Positions 8,000 through 15,776 of a stretch of 24,937 nucleotides of DNA are shown here, piece by piece; the stretch's first letter is position 1; each line of letters starts with the position of its first letter. The notes under the pieces were generated by a model. It had not been told where the DNA came from. It searched no databases and saw nothing but the letters and a program-made list of their open reading frames with translations. Both the position numbers and the translations under genes were made by a program. The DNA is from Actinomycetes bacterium (lineage in GTDB: Bacteria > Actinomycetota > Coriobacteriia > Coriobacteriales > JAEZXW01), in NCBI GenBank assembly GCA_023419515.1, contig JAEZXW010000070.1, positions 1 through 24,937 of the forward strand. Direction: 5' to 3'.

Positions 8000-8734
8000 A
8001 TGACCGAGCAGCAGGCAGCACAACCTCAAGGCTCACAACCACAGGCGCAAAAGCCAGAGATTTCGCTCGAGGAGCTCATGAACGCTCCAGTGGGTGATCT
8101 GGCGATGACGCTTGAGTGGCGACTTGCGGGATGCTGCTTGCCACTGGCTTCTCGGCATCTGGCAACCCTTGATGCACGAGGGTTTGCTCATGGCTTGCAG
8201 TCGTGGTGCCGTCAGCACATTGAGTGGACGCTGCTTGAGGGAGCTCAGGATCACCCCGATGGCGTGCTGGTGATCGAGGTTGACACCTACGGGCGTGCGG
8301 TGATGAGTGTTATTGCGCACGAGCCAGATTCAGCTCCTGCCGATTGCACCAAGGCGGCACTGTTTGAGCGAGCGCATGCGGTTGCGATTGCCGATGATGA
8401 TCCGCTTTGTGCTGAGGCGCTCTGGCTGAGCGATGCCCCAGATCACCTGATCTGCGCGGTTGACCCAAGTCAGCGTTTGAGTGGTGCCAACGATCTTGTC
8501 GCCCAGCTTGCTCAAACCAAAGGCGTTGCGGTGACTCGTGTCAATCTTGCCGATAAGGACGAGGCACAAGTACTTGCTAGCCAGTTAGAGCGTATGACTG
8601 ATGTATTTCTTGTCTCAGATAAAAGAGGCGTTATTTGCGCATCTGATGCCACGGGAGCACAAGGCACTGCAATGCATGAGCATTACGCCAAGCTCTTGCA
8701 GATCACAGCCTTGAAGAACAAGAGGCTTGGCTAG
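8000..8734 (+). CDS. Unrecognised 244-residue protein, cotranscribed with an FMN-binding protein
   Basis: I do not recognise this family. The first 20 residues are Gln/Pro/Ala-rich (QQAAQPQGSQPQAQKP). The remainder is soluble, with no signal peptide or membrane span, and has alternating strand-like segments such as VLVIEVDTYGRAVMSV, DVFLVSDKRGVICASD and a Cys pair (AGCCLPL). It contains two more Cys in its central part (PADCTK, DPLCAEALW). It starts 80 bases after purH and ends three bases before the FMN-binding gene, so the two are almost certainly translated from one message, and purH readthrough is possible. A partner or maturation role for the flavoprotein would fit the context but is inference. 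GTAGG lies four bases before the chosen ATG. Confidence 0.8.
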   Translation: MTEQQAAQPQGSQPQAQKPEISLEELMNAPVGDLAMTLEWRLAGCCLPLASRHLATLDARGFAHGLQSWCRQHIEWTLLEGAQDHPDGVLVIEVDTYGRAVMSVIAHEPDSAPADCTKAALFERAHAVAIADDDPLCAEALWLSDAPDHLICAVDPSQRLSGANDLVAQLAQTKGVAVTRVNLADKDEAQVLASQLERMTDVFLVSDKRGVICASDATGAQGTAMHEHYAKLLQITALKNKRLG

Positions 8735-8737
8735 CTG

Positions 8738-9331
8738 ATGGTGCTCACTTTAACGTCGTTTGATCAGCTTAAAACCATGCTGACTCGCAAAGCAGCCAGT
8801 AAAGACCCGCAGTTTTTGATTGCTGCGGGTCTTGTTGCACTGTTCATCGTTGTAGCGGTCATTGTGCTTGTTGTGTTCTTGCAGGCACACCCCAAGCAAC
8901 CAACCCTCGATGAACTCATCGCCGGGTATGAGCGTGAGCAGGCAGTGCAAGCCAACCGCACATCAGGTGAGGTGAGCGATCCAAACCAGCCCAGCAGCTC
9001 GGGCATCACAAGCCAGTCCAGCGCTTCGAGCGCTTCTGCAGCCAGCAGTGCGCTTCCCACAAACGTCCGCGATGGTGTCTACACGGGGCGCGCCATTGGC
9101 TTTGCGGGCGAGATGGTCGTAGATATTGAGATTCGAGGCGGGCTTCTCGTCAACATTCAAATCGCGAGCAGCGGTGACCAAGACCCCTATCGAGCTGCGG
9201 TTTCTCAGACTCTTCCCGATGCGATGGTGCGCGCCCAAAGCCCCGAGATTTCGGGTGTTTCAGGCGCTACGATTACGAGTGCTGCCCTTCGTCAGGCGGT
9301 GCGAGACGCAATCGCCCAGAGCGAGCGATAG
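8738..9331 (+). CDS. Membrane-anchored FMN-binding domain protein
   Basis: This 197-residue protein has a single N-terminal membrane span (about residues 27-50, LIAAGLVALFIVVAVIVLVV). A Ser/Ala/Gln-rich linker (about 70-108) follows, then a C-terminal FMN-binding domain (about 110-195). The motif GVSGATITSAALRQA near the C-terminus is the flavinylation signature SGATxTS, in which ApbE attaches FMN covalently to the threonine in RnfG, NqrC and related extracytoplasmic proteins. The anchor and linker place the flavin domain outside the membrane. It begins three bases after the preceding gene. No ApbE or RNF genes are in the window. A role passing electrons to exported reductases is known for such proteins in related bacteria, but the partner here is not shown. 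Confidence 0.87.
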   Translation: MVLTLTSFDQLKTMLTRKAASKDPQFLIAAGLVALFIVVAVIVLVVFLQAHPKQPTLDELIAGYEREQAVQANRTSGEVSDPNQPSSSGITSQSSASSASAASSALPTNVRDGVYTGRAIGFAGEMVVDIEIRGGLLVNIQIASSGDQDPYRAAVSQTLPDAMVRAQSPEISGVSGATITSAALRQAVRDAIAQSER

Positions 9332-9425
9332 CACTCGGCAGGAGAGCTAGCTTAAGGATCGCTCATAGGTCATCTAAAGACCCCTCGCCCAAGCCCGCCC
9401 ATAAAATCCCATCTCACAAAGCGGG

Positions 9426-9431
9426 TATAAT
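9426..9431 (+). promoter_or_regulatory. -10 element of the aminopeptidase gene
   Basis: A perfect TATAAT sits 40 bases before the aminopeptidase ATG. The expected -35 position (9403-9408) is A-rich and does not resemble TTGACA, so only the -10 is called. Confidence 0.4.
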
Positions 9432-9470
9432 AGCGAGTATGTTTATTTGTTCTGGAAGGAAGCGGTGTTC

Positions 9471-10709
9471 ATGCCTTTTGAAGAAAGTCTGCAAAAATAC
9501 GCCCATCTGCTCGTGACTAAGGCTGCCAATATCAAGCCTGGTCAGCCCCTTGTTATTAATTGCCCTGCTGAGCGTGCTGATTTTGCGCGTTTGTGCGTTG
9601 AGGAGGCGTACAAGGCAGGCGCTTCTCGTGTGACGGTTTTGTTTAATGACGATCAGATCGCTCGCTTGACCTACCTCTACGAGCCAGTTGAGAACTTTGA
9701 GAAGGTTCCTGAGTGGCTTGCCGAGCGTCAAAACAGCTTTGGTCGCGAGAAGGCCACCTTCCTGCACCTGGTGGGCGATGATCCTCGCGCAATGGAGGGC
9801 GTTGATCCAAAAAAGCCAGCCATGCGGCAACGTGCAGCAAATACACAATGTTTTGAGTATCGCAAGGCAGTAGATTTTGGCCACAGCGCTTGGGTTATCG
9901 GCGGTGTTGCAACTACGGGCTGGGCATCAGTTGTCTTTCCTGAGCTTGAGCCAGCCGAGGCAGTTGCCAAGCTCTGGGAGCTCATCTTTGAGACAGCTCG
10001 TGTTAACACCCCTGATCCGGTTGAGGCGTGGGAGGCTCACAAGAAGACCTTCGATCACCATAAGAACTACCTCAATGGCAAACGTTTTGCGAGCTTGCAT
10101 TACACCAACTCGCTCGGCACGGATCTAACCATCGGGCTTTCTCCCAAGAGCATCTGGGAGGGCGGTGGCGACACCCGCGTTGACGGTCTGTATTTCTTCC
10201 CCAATGTCCCGACTGAAGAAGTCTTTACCACACCTGACCGCACCAAGACTGAGGGTGTTGTCTACTCATCAAAGCCGTTGGTTTATGCCGGTAATATCAT
10301 CGATAAGTTCTGGATTAAGTTCGAGCAGGGCAAGGCAGTCGATTGCGGTGCTGAGGTTGGGCAGGAGACGCTTGAGTCGATTCTAAACATCGACGAGGGT
10401 GCGCGCTATCTTGGTGAGGCAGCGCTTGTTCCTAAGGAGTCGCCCATCAACCAGTCGGGCGTGCTTTTCTATTCAACGGTCTATGACGAGAATGCGTCGT
10501 GTCACATCGCGCTTGGCATGGGATTCCCTGGCTGCCATGAGGGTGGCCTTGAGATGTCTGAGGATGAGCTTTTAGCAGCTGGCGTTAACCGCTCTGCCAC
10601 GCATGAGGACTTTATGATTGGCACCGATGATCTCAAGATCGTTGCAACGACTCAAGACGGTGAAGAGGTAGTTCTGTTTGAGAATGGTACCTGGGCACAG
10701 GGCATCTAA
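9471..10709 (+). CDS. M29-family metallo-aminopeptidase (PepS / AmpS / AmpT type)
   Basis: This is a cytosolic dinuclear-metal aminopeptidase that trims N-terminal residues from peptides. The start at 9471 (MPFEESLQKYAHLLV) is chosen for the strong RBS GGAAGGAAG eight bases upstream; a TTG start at 9447 would include the RBS. The 413 residues match the family length. With this start, the residues at the metal and catalytic positions I recall for this family fall at E250 (TEEVFTTPDR), E316 (YLGEAAL), E340 and H345 (YDENASCHIALG), and H378 and D380 (ATHEDFMIG). The agreement of numbering supports both the call and the start. It forms its own transcription unit. It would fit an amino-acid-fermenting lifestyle, which is inference. 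Confidence 0.93.
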   Translation: MPFEESLQKYAHLLVTKAANIKPGQPLVINCPAERADFARLCVEEAYKAGASRVTVLFNDDQIARLTYLYEPVENFEKVPEWLAERQNSFGREKATFLHLVGDDPRAMEGVDPKKPAMRQRAANTQCFEYRKAVDFGHSAWVIGGVATTGWASVVFPELEPAEAVAKLWELIFETARVNTPDPVEAWEAHKKTFDHHKNYLNGKRFASLHYTNSLGTDLTIGLSPKSIWEGGGDTRVDGLYFFPNVPTEEVFTTPDRTKTEGVVYSSKPLVYAGNIIDKFWIKFEQGKAVDCGAEVGQETLESILNIDEGARYLGEAALVPKESPINQSGVLFYSTVYDENASCHIALGMGFPGCHEGGLEMSEDELLAAGVNRSATHEDFMIGTDDLKIVATTQDGEEVVLFENGTWAQGI

Positions 10710-10913
10710 GGTGCTGATGTTTCTGCAATGGATCGGAGAGTAGGGGGTTTGTGCTGTAGGTTATGCTATAAGCTCAAGCGATCCGTCGCGGCATCATAGG
10801 AGCCTACTTGTGCGCTTTATATATTGTATGGGTGTTTGAGATTTGCCCTCGCACTTGCTGGGTGTTTGCGCTATGATCAACAACGCTGTTTTTATGCAGC
10901 ATATATGCAATGG

Positions 10914-10989
10914 GGGAAGTTAGCTCAGTCGGTAGAGCAGTGGACTTTTAATCCAAAGGTCATGGGTTCGAATCCCATACTTCCCACCA
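10914..10989 (+). tRNA. tRNA-Lys (anticodon TTT)
   Basis: This is a 76-nt tRNA with CCA encoded. The acceptor GGGAAGT pairs perfectly with ACTTCCC. The D arm is GCTCAGTCGGTAGAGC, the anticodon loop CTTTTAA gives TTT, and the T arm is ATGGGTTCGAATCCCAT. The outermost anticodon-stem pair is a G/A mismatch. TATGAT at 10872-10877 may be its -10 element. Confidence 0.96.
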
Positions 10990-11060
10990 TCTATTTTGCG
11001 GATCAAGTATCGCGCAGCATGCCTATCACAACGCGACAACGGCCATAACAAGAGCAAAAC

Positions 11061-11098
11061 AAAAGCGGGATGCACCCATTGAGCGCATCCCGCTTTTT
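11061..11098. terminator. Bidirectional terminator between tRNA-Lys and the FAD reductase
   Basis: AAAAGCGGGATGC (11061-11073) pairs perfectly over 13 bases with GCATCCCGCTTTT (11085-11097), around an 11-base loop. T-rich tracts on either strand allow it to end both the rightward tRNA-Lys transcript and the leftward flavoprotein transcript, whose stop codon is 18 bases away. Confidence 0.88.
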
Positions 11099-11115
11099 CT
11101 ATTCAAACCGTGCTA

Positions 11116-12795
11116 TTAGAGCTTCGCTACGTGACGACCGGTGATGTAACCAGCGGTGTAGCAGCGGCCAAGGCTCATACCAAAGACATCGAGCGGATAG
11201 TCGATGCCGCCGTAGAAGCCGCCAGCCTGGTTGCCAACAGCAAACAAGCCAGGAATCGGTTCGCCATCAATGCCGTCAAGGCAAGCGCCGTTTTCATCGA
11301 CGATCAAGCCAGAACAAATGGCTGAAAGGCGGATGTGGCGGTGGATGCCGTAAAACGGAGGTGTATCGATTGGCTGCAAGAAGCGAGCGTTCTTACCAAA
11401 GTCAACGTCCTTACCCTGAGCAACTAGCTCGTTGTAGCGCTTAACCGTTTTCACAAAGGCATCAGCTGGGATGTTGAGTTTACCAGCGAGCTCCTCGAGG
11501 GTATCTGCCTTGAAAGTGCGGATGAGATCTTTAAACACACCCTCATGTGGGTTGTCGGTTTCCTCTGGCATGTAGGTCTTCAAGCCCTCGGGATCAACCA
11601 ACTTGCCTGGCCAGTCAGCAGCTTGGGTCATGTAGTTGGAGTCAAAGATCTGTGAGTACCAACCAGCCTTCTCATTGGGATAGCGGGTGTAGTCGTTCAT
11701 GAGAGACATTGGGGTCTCCTCGTTGACGATACGCTCACCGTCGTCGTTTACGACCAAGAATGGCATGTCGCACATGCTGGCAGGACCTGCGTCAAAGTCG
11801 TGCAGCATCTTGGTATGAGCCAAAGGCTCCATGACAGCGCCAGCCCAGATACCCATCATGTGGCCCTCGCCGTTTTTATCGAGCTGCTTGCGCTCAAAGT
11901 AATGCAGGTCAGGTTGATAAAAATCGCTCATTTCGAGGTTGTTCTGGTAGTCACCGCAAGCAAGGATAACGCCCTTCGTTGCATTGAACTTGATGTGGTT
12001 GCCGTCCTTGTCCTTGCCGACAACGCCCACCACGCGGTCACCATCTTTGATGAGCTGAACGCCAGGTGTCTTGTAGAAGATTTCAACGCCTGCCTTCTCG
12101 GCAACCTGTGCGAGCACGATCATGCCGTCGCCCGTGTGGTATGGCTTAGGACCAAAGTATGAGGTAACCCAGTTGATCTTACCGCCGTTAATCTCTTTAA
12201 CCGCAGGAGTTTGAGGGCCATTGTCCTGGTCAACAACCTGGGCGCCGCCGTTTTTGGTGTGGTTAATGACCCACTTGATTGCCTCACCCGAGTTCTTGAG
12301 CCAAACGTCAACGATCTTGGGGTTTGCGCGATGCTGCGAAGCAGCGATCATCTTGTGGCCAAGAGCAGCAACTGCCTCAGGATCGCTGGTCTCATAATCG
12401 ATACCAGAACCGGTGTTGCCCTGCGAGATTGCAGCCGAACCCTTTTGCAGCACGCCGACAGTTGCGCCTGCCTCAAGTGCTGAAAGAGCGGCTGGCAAAC
12501 CAGCAGCGCCTGCACCAACGACAACGACGTCATAGGTTTTCTCATCGGCAAAGTCGGTGATTGGCTTGGGAGCCTTTGCCAAAAATCCTGGGATGTAGAT
12601 GCCGTCCTTGGTGAAGTAGCCACCATCGACTGCAGCATTGCGATCGGCTTCAGTTGGTTGTGCGTCGCCCTGCTTTTGCGTCGAAGGACTGTTGCAGCCC
12701 ATTGCGCTCAAGGCTGCGATTCCGGCAGTGATTCCTGCACCCGTCAAAAACGTGCGGCGAGAAACACCTGATTTCTCAATCTTATCCTGTGACAT
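11116..12795 (-). CDS. Tat-exported FAD-dependent reductase, fumarate-reductase flavoprotein family
   Basis: This 559-residue protein begins with a twin-arginine signal (SRRTFLTG at 12-19, then a hydrophobic stretch) ending in AMGC with Cys34, a possible but atypical lipoprotein site. The mature part starts with an FAD-binding Rossmann motif (VVVGAGAAGL, 91-100) and ends with PIPGLFAVGNQAGG and GMSLGRCYTAGY (R544), typical of the FAD_binding_2 / fumarate reductase FrdA-FccA group. It has no haem motifs and no FMN-binding domain, so electrons must come from another carrier. At the position of the fumarate-reductase catalytic arginine (NExxTR), the sequence reads NEETPM (358-363), so the substrate is probably not fumarate. 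The RBS AAAGGAG precedes the ATG. It is divergent from a LuxR regulator, the arrangement typical of inducible reductases in Eggerthella relatives. The actual acceptor is unknown. Confidence 0.9.
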   Translation of the reverse strand: MSQDKIEKSGVSRRTFLTGAGITAGIAALSAMGCNSPSTQKQGDAQPTEADRNAAVDGGYFTKDGIYIPGFLAKAPKPITDFADEKTYDVVVVGAGAAGLPAALSALEAGATVGVLQKGSAAISQGNTGSGIDYETSDPEAVAALGHKMIAASQHRANPKIVDVWLKNSGEAIKWVINHTKNGGAQVVDQDNGPQTPAVKEINGGKINWVTSYFGPKPYHTGDGMIVLAQVAEKAGVEIFYKTPGVQLIKDGDRVVGVVGKDKDGNHIKFNATKGVILACGDYQNNLEMSDFYQPDLHYFERKQLDKNGEGHMMGIWAGAVMEPLAHTKMLHDFDAGPASMCDMPFLVVNDDGERIVNEETPMSLMNDYTRYPNEKAGWYSQIFDSNYMTQAADWPGKLVDPEGLKTYMPEETDNPHEGVFKDLIRTFKADTLEELAGKLNIPADAFVKTVKRYNELVAQGKDVDFGKNARFLQPIDTPPFYGIHRHIRLSAICSGLIVDENGACLDGIDGEPIPGLFAVGNQAGGFYGGIDYPLDVFGMSLGRCYTAGYITGRHVAKL

Positions 12796-12862
12796 CTGTG
12801 CTCCTTTCTTTTGGTTGTAAGCACAGTTTTAACGATAGGGATCTGCCGCAAAAAAAGGAGGT

Positions 12863-12891
12863 ATTACGGGGGTTTATTCCTGATGAAACAA
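12863..12891 (-). promoter_or_regulatory. Candidate promoter of the FAD reductase gene
   Basis: On the minus strand, TTGTTT (12886-12891) and CGTAAT (12863-12868) are 17 bases apart, about 70 bases upstream of the reductase start. The match to consensus is moderate. A purine-rich tract (AAAAAAAGGAGG on the plus strand) lies next to it. No clear LuxR operator dyad was found. Confidence 0.3.
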
Positions 12892-13059
12892 GGCTCAAAT
12901 CCCTCGTACCAGCGGTTTTTCTACAACCTTTTGCCTGATCAATAATTTGAGAATTGCAAGCACTCTTGCGCTAAGATGGAGTGATGTTGCTCGTCATTTC
13001 GTTCAATTTTGAAGATATCCGTCGAGAAAGCAATCGATGCAAGCTAGAAGGGCATCACT

Positions 13060-14571
13060 GTGATCGACACGCTAAAAGCTTCAGTTTCTCGCGCAAAAAG
13101 CGCGTTGAATCCACTCTTGATTGCCTTGCTTGGCACTGGTGTCTATCGTGCCTGGATCGAGCTTTTGTACGTACGTCCCGATATGGTCTTGCCTACCCAT
13201 CATTTTGCCGGCCATGATTTTTATGACCTCGTGATGTGCGTGGCACTCGTGGTAGGTGCCTTGGTGGGCAAAAAGATTGCACCGCTTAACCGCCATGTAG
13301 TTGCGCCGATCATCTCAGGAATCTGCATGACAGCGGCAACCATCCTCAATCTCGCGAGTATGTACGACCCAAGCATCGCTCCGTACGTAGCGTATTGGGC
13401 AGCAGGGCTCGGTGGTTTTGGCACGGCGATCATCATCATTTTGTGGGCAGAGATCTTTAGCGCGATCTCGCCGTATCTCGTTGCAATCTATTACTCCGCC
13501 TCGATGATCGTGGGCGCTGCAATCGTTGGTCTGTACCAAGGTCTTATCCCGAGCTACCAAGAGGTCTTGCTTTGCTTGTTACCGGTTGTCTCGATTTGCA
13601 TGGCGTGCCTTTCATATCGGCGTTTTGATGATGCAGAGCGACCTGCGCAGTCGACCTCACAGTTTCATCTACCTATCAAACCAATGCTTGCAATGGCACT
13701 TTTTGCCTTTGCTTACGGTATGAACGAGGGACGCATTTATCAGGTGGCAGGCCCGCACTCCTCATGGGGAGTGGTGGTGGCGTCGCTGCTCGTGCTCATC
13801 GGGCTCTTTGTTTTTCGTGAGCGGGTTTCGCTCGATGTGCTTGTGCGCAAACTACTTCCCATCTTGGCGGCAGGCAGTACGATCATTTCGCTCGTGCCGA
13901 GCATGATTGGGGGAGGGTTTATCTCGCCCGCAATTGAAGATTCGCTCGTGAGTTTTAGCTCGACCTTTGGTTATACAGCGTATTGGATCTTTTTGACCAT
14001 TGTGATGAGCGGCGTGTGCTACCGCTTTGGTGTGAGTGCGATTTGGCTTTTTGGCCTTGAGCGCGGTTTGCGTGCGCTTGTGGTGATGTGTGGCCGCGTC
14101 TTGCGCGATGTGCTTTTTCAGGGCTCACTCTCATCAACCATTGCACTGTCTGGTACTCCAAGCTTGCTGGTAAATGCCCAAGTAATTGAGGTTGTCGCTG
14201 TAGTGGTGACAGCAGCGTTGCTTGTTGTTTTTGCGTGGCTGGTCGCCTCACAGGGTACGCTTACCTTTGACTGGGGTTTTGAGCGTGAGCCCAAGACCGC
14301 ACTGGATTCTCGGGCGCTCTACAAGCGTCAAGTTTCCGATAAGATCGCGCATTTTACCAAGACGGCGCAGCTTACTCCTCGTGAGGTTGAGGTGCTGCAG
14401 CTGTTGGTTGCAGGCAAGAGCATCAAGGATGTTGAGCGTGAGCTGGTGATTGCACGCGGAACGGCAAAAGCACACATCAATCACATCTACCAAAAGCTCG
14501 AGATCCATTGTCGTGAGGAGCTCTTTGAGATCTTTGAGATCCCTCAGCCAGGTGCTCCGTCACAGCACTAG
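13060..14571 (+). CDS. LuxR-family transcriptional regulator with polytopic membrane N-terminus
   Basis: This 503-residue regulator starts at GTG, with AGAAGGG about nine bases upstream. Residues 15-410 contain about twelve hydrophobic segments in a transporter-like layout (for example LLIALLGTGVYRAWIELLYV, FGTAIIIILWAEIF, VVVTAALLVVFAWLV). A short charged linker follows, then a C-terminal HTH_LuxR domain from residue 438 (LTPREVEVLQLLVAGKS, with GTAKAHINHIYQKL as the recognition region). Such membrane-embedded LuxR proteins are expanded in Eggerthella and relatives, where they usually sit beside a molybdenum- or flavin-dependent reductase and respond to its small-molecule substrate. The divergent FAD reductase is the obvious target. 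The ligand is unknown. No phosphorylation receiver domain is present. Confidence 0.9.
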   Translation: MIDTLKASVSRAKSALNPLLIALLGTGVYRAWIELLYVRPDMVLPTHHFAGHDFYDLVMCVALVVGALVGKKIAPLNRHVVAPIISGICMTAATILNLASMYDPSIAPYVAYWAAGLGGFGTAIIIILWAEIFSAISPYLVAIYYSASMIVGAAIVGLYQGLIPSYQEVLLCLLPVVSICMACLSYRRFDDAERPAQSTSQFHLPIKPMLAMALFAFAYGMNEGRIYQVAGPHSSWGVVVASLLVLIGLFVFRERVSLDVLVRKLLPILAAGSTIISLVPSMIGGGFISPAIEDSLVSFSSTFGYTAYWIFLTIVMSGVCYRFGVSAIWLFGLERGLRALVVMCGRVLRDVLFQGSLSSTIALSGTPSLLVNAQVIEVVAVVVTAALLVVFAWLVASQGTLTFDWGFEREPKTALDSRALYKRQVSDKIAHFTKTAQLTPREVEVLQLLVAGKSIKDVERELVIARGTAKAHINHIYQKLEIHCREELFEIFEIPQPGAPSQH

Positions 14572-14646
14572 GGCACCACATACCCCAGTGAGCATTCAGC
14601 CAGTCGAGCTTTTCATCCCGATCGACTTTGGCTTCAGCGCTCAGCG

Positions 14647-15663
14647 CTAGCCGCGGCGAAAATGGCTCATACTGCCATAGAGCGCCAGTAGCTGCCCATA
14701 TTCATCCTCATCGCAAAACGCACAGCGTCCCGCCGTGAACTCCTTGGCTACCTCAAGGATAAACCTTGCAGCCTCTTCAACATCGGCGGCATGGGTAGCG
14801 CCGGTTGCACATCCTGCTACCGCAGTTTCGGTAGTGATCGCCACGCCCACGGTTGGCTTATCGGTAGCAGTTGCTGGCTGCAAGATCGAGTTGAGGTGCA
14901 CCAGCCCATTGCTATACGGCGTGATGTCCTGCTGAGCTAGGGCAAATACCTGCGGCAGCTGTCCCGTTGTTGTTTGCATGATTTGCAAGAGATCCGGACT
15001 CGTTTTGAGGATGTAGCCGTCGCGCACTGTGGGTGAGATCGCAAAACCACGGTGGTTGCAGATGAGATTGCCTTTAGTGGTATCTACACAAAGTAGTGCA
15101 TCGCACGTCTTGTCAACCTCATGCGAGTTGAGAGTCGCCATGTCGAGGGGTGATCCCATAAAGGGCACCGGTTCGTGTGGCATTGTTGGGGCATCGGGGC
15201 ATACATGCGTCGTGATGATGACGTCTCCAGCAAGACGGTCACCCTGAACTTTCATGTTGATGAGCTTAGCGGCAACCGCAAGCGCAGCAAGAGCCCCATC
15301 TCCATCAGAAACAAATCCGATGCGGGCAGGTCGGGCACCCAAGCCGCCGAGTCTGCCAATCACGCCGATCGTCGGAGCGTCGCCGCCCTGCGATTTGCCG
15401 TGCGTGCCCGCAATCATCACGCGAATAAAGTCAGTTTTGGCGCTCGGATTGCTTGGGTTTGCAATGGTCTGATAGGCGATGCTTACCTCACCATCAGAAA
15501 CACACAGATCATAGTCAGAGCTTCCATCAACTCTCAAATGAGAATCATTATCATTTAGATTTATATCTGTCAATAAAGACTGCAGGTAATTACAAATACG
15601 GCTTCCACTTGCCTTAGGAGTGTCCAGAACCTCAAATACCTCAAGCACTTGCTTTAACAACAT
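14647..15663 (-). CDS. DUF1177 family protein
   Basis: This 338-residue protein is recognisable as DUF1177 from MLLKQVLEVFEVLDTPKASG, GGDAPTIGVIGRLGGLGARP, FVSDGDGALAALA, ITTHVCPDAPTMPHEPVPF, VDTTKGNLICNHRGFAISP, LNSILQPATATDKP and GCATGATHAADVEEAARF. The many conserved Asp, His and Cys residues (DGD, THxCPDAP, NHRG) suggest a metal-dependent enzyme, but the family's function is not established to my knowledge. It is cytosolic by sequence. AGAGGTGAT precedes the ATG. It converges on the LuxR gene and is divergent from the first NDH-2-like gene with only 113 bases between the two starts, so the pair may share regulation. A Fur-box-like sequence lies inside its 5' coding part. Confidence 0.88.
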   Translation of the reverse strand: MLLKQVLEVFEVLDTPKASGSRICNYLQSLLTDINLNDNDSHLRVDGSSDYDLCVSDGEVSIAYQTIANPSNPSAKTDFIRVMIAGTHGKSQGGDAPTIGVIGRLGGLGARPARIGFVSDGDGALAALAVAAKLINMKVQGDRLAGDVIITTHVCPDAPTMPHEPVPFMGSPLDMATLNSHEVDKTCDALLCVDTTKGNLICNHRGFAISPTVRDGYILKTSPDLLQIMQTTTGQLPQVFALAQQDITPYSNGLVHLNSILQPATATDKPTVGVAITTETAVAGCATGATHAADVEEAARFILEVAKEFTAGRCAFCDEDEYGQLLALYGSMSHFRRG

Positions 15664-15776
15664 ATTGAATCACCTCTCATGAGAACCATCGTTTCTACAC
15701 GACTAAAAAATCATGCTCGGCTAGGCTTTAGCTAATAAACAACAAGGACTGATGTCCGTCATCAAGGAGAGACGCT

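Noticed and set aside
10749..10772. Separate small RNA from TGCTATAAG before tRNA-Lys
   Set aside because: An extended -10-like sequence exists, but there is no -35, no dedicated terminator before the tRNA and no clear fold.
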